64,000 bases of DNA from Nageia nagi (taxonomy: Eukaryota > Pinophyta): assembly GCA_050084985.1 (NCBI GenBank), contig JBITNC010000001.1, positions 206,584,001-206,648,000 on the forward strand, written 5' to 3'. Positions 59,580 through 64,000 of the stretch are shown piece by piece. The position numbers and the translations under genes are program-made. The notes below the pieces were generated by a model. It saw only the letters and a program-made list of their open reading frames with translations. It had not been told where the DNA came from and did no database searches. How positions within the stretch are numbered: the first letter of the stretch is position 1; each line of letters opens with the position of its first letter.

Positions 59580-61300
59580 GTAATACATCCTCCAACCCGA
59601 AAATTCCATTACCTTAGTTTTCTTCTTCTTCATGGTGTGTCCAAATCACTTCCAATATCTTATTAGTGACCTATGGACATTCATCCTTAATTCCTTATAG
59701 GATGTGTATCTTACCATCAATCTCAAAACTAATACTTAGATTCCTATAATTGGTGTGAATGTTACCCAATTCAAAAAACCATTATACACCCAAAATAATA
59801 TGAGTATACCCCTTAAAAAAGTATACATAAAAGTTTTCTCTAACCTTGTAACTTTGTAATCTCATCCCAAACTTTCCATGATTTGATCCACTAATGTAAG
59901 TATCCCATTAGCATTAGAAACTATCAATCCTTCAAACCCCATAGTTTTGAGACCCTTCTTTTCCATAAAATCTTCATTAATAAAATTATGAGTAGCATTG
60001 GGGTATATTAGGACTATTACCTCTTTTCCACCTACTTGTCTAATTACCTATAGAATGAGGTACTTATTTGATCCATTGAGTGAAGTAATCATACTCCCAA
60101 GAGATGCCTCTACATTAAGTGTTTTAGTCTGATCCAACATGTCTATTCCAAGCTCCAAATTTGAATCTTCATCCTTATTAGAAATAACATTGATGTGATG
60201 CACCTATCCTTTACCTTGATAATGGTGCCATAGCACCTATGACTTTTTGTAATGAAAACATTTAAATTCTTCCCTTAGCTTTCTTCTAATAGTTGCATCC
60301 ATTTGGGCCATATAGGGAGGGGGAAATGGTTTGAACTTGCTGGTTCCCTCTCTCTCTAATATTGGTTTCTACATAGCCTACCTTTTATGCATTTGTTCAT
60401 CTTTGAGGATGATCATAATCGAATACAAATTGTAGGCTTTCCTAATTGCATCATCAAGGATTTTTGGCCTTGATATTTTTACCATTACTTACAAGGATTA
60501 CATCAATCCCTTTATAAATATGAAGGTTAATCTATCCTCCAAAATGTTGTGGATCATTACTACTATTTTTTAAAATTCTAAAATGAAATCATCCACTATT
60601 CCTTGCTATCTAAAGGATGTAAAGTCTCAAAAATAATAATTCTTATTTTTTCTATCAAATCATTTTATGAATATCCTAGAAAATTCATCAAAAGAGGTGA
60701 TATGAGAGTATTCTTGGCTAATTATACCATGTTGCCATGATTTGAGATCATCTCCCTCAAAATACAATGATGTAAAATGAATTGCATCCTCTTTAACCAT
60801 ATTTAGGCTTAAGGTGAATTATGTTTGAAGCTTATGGAGCTAAGATCTAGTTTTCATCTTCTTTCCATCATACATTGAAACCTACATTTCATTAATTTCT
60901 ATTGTAGTTTCCTTTTTCTCTCCAATCTATCCTCCTCTCTTTATTCTTCTTCCTAATCTAGAATAGAACATGGGGGGCTCACATTTTTTCTTGGAGCTTC
61001 TTTCTTTTTGAATCAATCATCAAATTTGGCCATAATCATACTCCTCATGGTTAAAAGGATCTCATTAAACTTTCTTTTTGACATAGATTTCCTAGTTGGT
61101 GTAGGGATTCTACTTCTTCTAGATGGTAGGGATCTACCTATCCTAGTTAAATTCCCTTCGCTAAAGGGATCCCTATCTTGAACATTCATCATACATGATT
61201 TGTAATCATCATTTTGAGTGGATCTAGATGGGGTTTCTTTTGGAAATTCCCCTTTCCATCCTTCTTAGTTTAATACATCTCCCTTTAGTTACTAGATTTA
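59580..61300 (-). pseudogene. gag and protease of element F (truncated)
   Basis: Minus strand, reading from about 61300 down. N-terminal GDPFSEGNLTRIGRSLPSRR, then RKSMSKRKFNEI. The capsid block has FEGDDLKSWQHGIISQEYSH, FDEFSRIFIK and RKAYNLYSIMIILKDEQMHK. P-rich SKFKPFPPPYMAQMDATIRR precedes a worn zinc knuckle (CFHYKKS...WHHYQGKG). The protease site reads VLIYPNATHNFINEDF; the usual D is Y and the G is N. This is a Ty3/gypsy gag-protease polyprotein of the kind with a GATHNFI protease. No RT follows before the A boundary. The start codon is not fixed. Confidence 0.68.
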
Positions 61301-62229
61301 GTATAATAATTATGAACTATAAGTATCATGCATAGGTTAACTTGATCCAAATTAGATCATGTTAGGTTGTCTTTTAAAGAGTAGTACTCAATCTAGAGGT
61401 ATCTATGCTTGGAGATAAATCAAAGCCCAAAATTTGGAGTTGATCAAAATTTAGTTTTGTACCACCAATGGTGTGCAAAAATCTAAATATAGGCCACCAA
61501 TGGTATGCAATTTGATGAGTCAATAGTGGAAGTTGAAGCAACATTAAAGTGTTTGATAAAGGAACTATTTCAACTTCCATAATTGATGTCAAAAAGGTGT
61601 TTCTAAGGTGATTTGAGGCTTATTAAAGAGCATACCACCCCCCTTATTTCTTCAATGAGTTTGAGAGTTTGGGTTTTTAGAATTATAATAGTTTGAAAGA
61701 AGACTAAGAGTCATTCTAGAATTGTTGTAGTTTTGATATTATTTCTTATTGTTGTAGGAGATTGTAGTAATCGTATGAGATTGTATTGCCATTATAATTA
61801 TGGTATTTTTCTATACATTGAATATTGTAATGTACATAGATAATAAGAAGAGAAGGCTCCAATTCCATACTAGATTAGCCCACATTGGGTGAACCAGGGT
61901 AAAATAATTATGTTGATTTTATTGTGTGATTAAGATTGCTAGTTTGTGATTCACATTATACAAATTTCAAATATAAATGTAGTTTTGTATGATATAATAA
62001 TGGTTAACTAGTTTTGTTTGAATCTATAAGTGAGGATCCAATTATGCTATAAGCATCTAGTGATTACAGATCATGTGATATTAGATCTTGTGCTACCAAA
62101 ATTTAAGGTCATAATTTAAGGTATTCCATGTAGCCAATTATGTGAAATTTGTTGTTTGGGAGGAGATATCAAATATTAAAGTTGATTCCAAAGGATCTTG
62201 ATATTGTTCAATGGTGTATAGAAAGAGAA
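61301..62229. other. Leaders of F and G, LTR-like stretch
   Basis: 61374-61592 is open on the minus strand and may be the N-terminus of F's gag. 61740-61930 on the plus strand looks like the end of an LTR (aagaagagaaggctccaatt, then acattgggtgaacc), which would be G's 5' LTR. No pair in the window, so limits are uncertain. Confidence 0.4.
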
Positions 62230-63264
62230 ATGGATAATGCAAAGGAGCAATAGTTTCTTATATGTACCCTGAAGGATGCCAATTTTGAAAGAAGGTTTTC
62301 AATAATGAAGAATCATTTGGCTTGATTATCTATTGAAGAAAATGTAAATGTCAATCAAAGATATCATGATGTAGTTGGAAGACCTAAATCATCATCTTCA
62401 TAAAATAGAGTTCCATTCAAGGTGGAGGCCAAAGTGGACATTCCTACTTTTGGAGGAGAGGTTGATGTGGAAAAGGTGAACAATTGGTTGAAATAATTGG
62501 AGGTTTATTTTCAATTTCATGATGTTGTAAATTATGTTGATAAAATATCTTTTTCTACATTAAATATGAGTGGACATGCATTAGTTTGGTGCGAAAGCTA
62601 TGTAGAAACTCTTAATCATGAACACTTATCTAAAATATCTTCTTTGAATGAATTTAAGGAGTTGTTAAGACATAAATTCTATCCACTAGGACATGATAAC
62701 AAACAATTGATGAAATGGTAATTCTTTAAACAACAAAGAGGTCAAAATGTTCTAGAATACACTACAAAATTTAAAAAAATAAGCTACTTTTCTTGGAGAT
62801 TCACTAAAATATCCTCAAACTTTAATGAAGTCCATTAGAGGTTTATGTAGTCATTTGCAAAAGACTTTCATGTTCTTTAATCCTACTAATCTTAATCAAG
62901 TGTGTGTGCAAGTCCAATACTTAAAGGAAGATGGTAAAGGATGGAAACAATATGATAAATCCAAGAAGGCTTCTAATTCAAATGGAGGATAAGAGAAAGG
63001 TAAATCTCAAGATAAAAGAAAAGGTAATCAAGAAACTAAGACCAATAATATTTTAAAGAAAGAAGGTGATGGTAGGCATTGTATTCATTATGATAAAGAT
63101 GGTCATATTAATGATAAATGTTGAAAATTACATCCAAAATTATGTCCATATAAGCATAATAATACGAAGAAAACTAATTTTATGGTTCTTATATGTGATA
63201 TTATTGATGGAAGTTCAGATGTTGATGAGAAAGTAAATTATTTAGCCATTCAAAAGTTTGAATA
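62230..63264 (+). pseudogene. gag of element G
   Basis: ATG at 62230 (MDNAKEQQF with Q for TAG). The capsid block is DIPTFGGEVDVEKVNNWLK, LEVYFQFHDVVNYVDKISF, ALVWCESYVETL, FKELLRHKFYPLGHDNKQLM and FFKQQRGQNVLEYTTKFKK. After a frameshift near 62780: FMFFNPTNLNQVCVQVQYL, then a K-rich part. The zinc knuckle CIHYDKDGHINDKC (about 63080) has its second C changed to Y and is followed by KLHPKLCP. This is a Ty3/gypsy gag of a kind distinct from those of B to E. The frame ends near 63264; no protease or pol follows in the window. Confidence 0.78.
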
Positions 63265-63706
63265 AACTTAAAACATTGTGTTGCAGTGAAAATAGAGCTG
63301 GAATGTAGAATAACATAAAATAAAATTATTCTTCAATCTTCACTGAACCTCAAATAATGTGAAATAGATATAAATGTTGTAATTGTAAAATAATATTGAT
63401 TTTTGGTTCAAACTACAATTTGCCCTTGAAATGGACTTTTACAAATGCTATTTGCCAAAATAAGAGTGTTAGATCTTCATTGTTTTGAGTTGTTTGCTTC
63501 TCTCCTTGATGTGGGCAACCTGTAAATCCTACACACATGCAAAAGACAATAACATCAAAGCATATATGTATGATATGTATTAAAATGAAACTAGCATAAA
63601 ACAATAAGAGGTATGAGCTCACAAGATTCTGGTAGCATTACCCTACTTCAAAATTGGGTTAAAATTCCTCTTTTTAGATGGATACCTATTACTTTGTATT
63701 AGCTTG

Positions 63707-63714
63707 TATTTATA
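63707..63714 (-). promoter_or_regulatory. TATA box of fragment H
   Basis: TATAAATA on the minus strand in the context aaatctataaatacaagc. It supports a minus-strand LTR promoter. Confidence 0.4.
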
Positions 63715-63859
63715 GATTTTTAGGTGAGATGTTCCAAGGTAGGTAAGGGGAAGTGAAGAGCCACTATAGGTCATAACTTACCCCCTATAGCCACCTCATC
63801 TTGGAAGAGCAAAATGTTTCAACTTTCTTTTGGTTTTTTATGTTCAGCTATTACAGAGT

Positions 63860-63935
63860 CACCGGTGACTGGAATACGGACACTGGTGATTGGATCAAAA
63901 CACCAATGATTACAAGGTGAATGTCGATGATTGGT
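63860..63935. repeat. Four phased CACCGGTG-type motifs
   Basis: CACCGGTG (63860), CACTGGTG (63881), CACCAATG (63901) and tgtcgatg (63922), each followed by a-c/t-t. Steps are 21, 20 and 21. It is the clearest copy of the phased motif found also in the C LTRs and at 51439. Confidence 0.75.
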
Positions 63936-64000
63936 TAACAATATTAAAATGACCACCTAATAGTCAAATTTTACCAAAAAGGGAGCATGTGCCCACTCAT

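Larger units (their letters stand above)
63275..64000 (-). repeat. LTR-like fragment H, cut by window end
   Basis: Read on the minus strand, this ends in ...CACTGCAACA near 63279 and has TATAAATA at 63714-63707, as an LTR promoter would. No partner or coding sequence is present, so this is a tentative call: a solo or partial LTR inserted after the gag of G. Confidence 0.35.

Noticed and set aside
61374-61592. Minus-strand ORF as separate gene
   Set aside because: It precedes the gag of F on the same strand and is more simply its N-terminus or leader.
63270-63300. tRNA-Met primer site (TGGTATCAGAGC-like) at gtgaaaatagagctgg
   Set aside because: Only about 8 of 12 bases fit and no LTR end lies correctly beside it.
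1-64000. Host protein-coding or RNA genes
   Set aside because: Scanning both strands gave only retroelement coding remnants; no tRNA, rRNA or host exon pattern was convincing. A database search could still find short host exons.

Overview
The window looks like nuclear DNA of a land plant with a large, AT-rich, heavily methylated genome. I see no host gene, tRNA, rRNA or CRISPR array. Nearly every base can be assigned to old LTR retrotransposons, mostly Ty3/gypsy, inserted into one another. All their reading frames are broken. The stops are mostly TAG, TAA or TGA where CAG, CAA or CGA is expected, which is the signature of methyl-cytosine decay. The species cannot be named from sequence alone; seed plant is my inference from the Tat-type elements and captured plant mobile domain (PMD) genes.

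Layout, with names A to H used only here. A (about 100-59572, + strand) is the outer frame: 5' LTR, a tRNA-Asp primer binding site at 1473, a polypurine tract ending at 58246 and a 3' LTR from 58247. A's own ~8.8 kb has no recognisable pol. B (2801-16855, +; target duplication ATTAC/ATTAC) sits in A. It has gag, protease, an extra RNase H placed before the reverse transcriptase, RT, RNase H and integrase, then a ~4 kb extra ORF of unknown function. C (17043-53674, +; duplication tatag/tctag) also sits in A and has about 19.7 kb of its own. It carries gag-pol of Tat type, an extra sense ORF, and two antisense coding segments, one of them PMD-like.

D (20701-29095, +; duplication TAAAC/TAAAC) is a complete Tat-type element inside the gag of C, with a ~43-bp tandem array before its 3' LTR. 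E (37947-46471, +; duplication aatcc/aagcc) is inserted in C's antisense ORF. It has a gag but no pol, plus an antisense, intron-containing PMD gene.

Beyond A lie pieces of three more elements. F (59580-about 61300, - strand) is a gag-protease fragment. G (about 61640-63264, +) is an LTR-like leader and gag. H (63275-64000, -) is an LTR-like piece with a TATA box.

The most interesting signals are the captured or extra genes carried by three neighbouring retroelements: the unknown B ORF, the basic sense ORF of C, and the PMD-like antisense genes of C and E. Next come a palindromic 8-mer phased at 20-21 bp in several unrelated places, and an antisense frame that closes exactly when insertion E and one target copy are removed.
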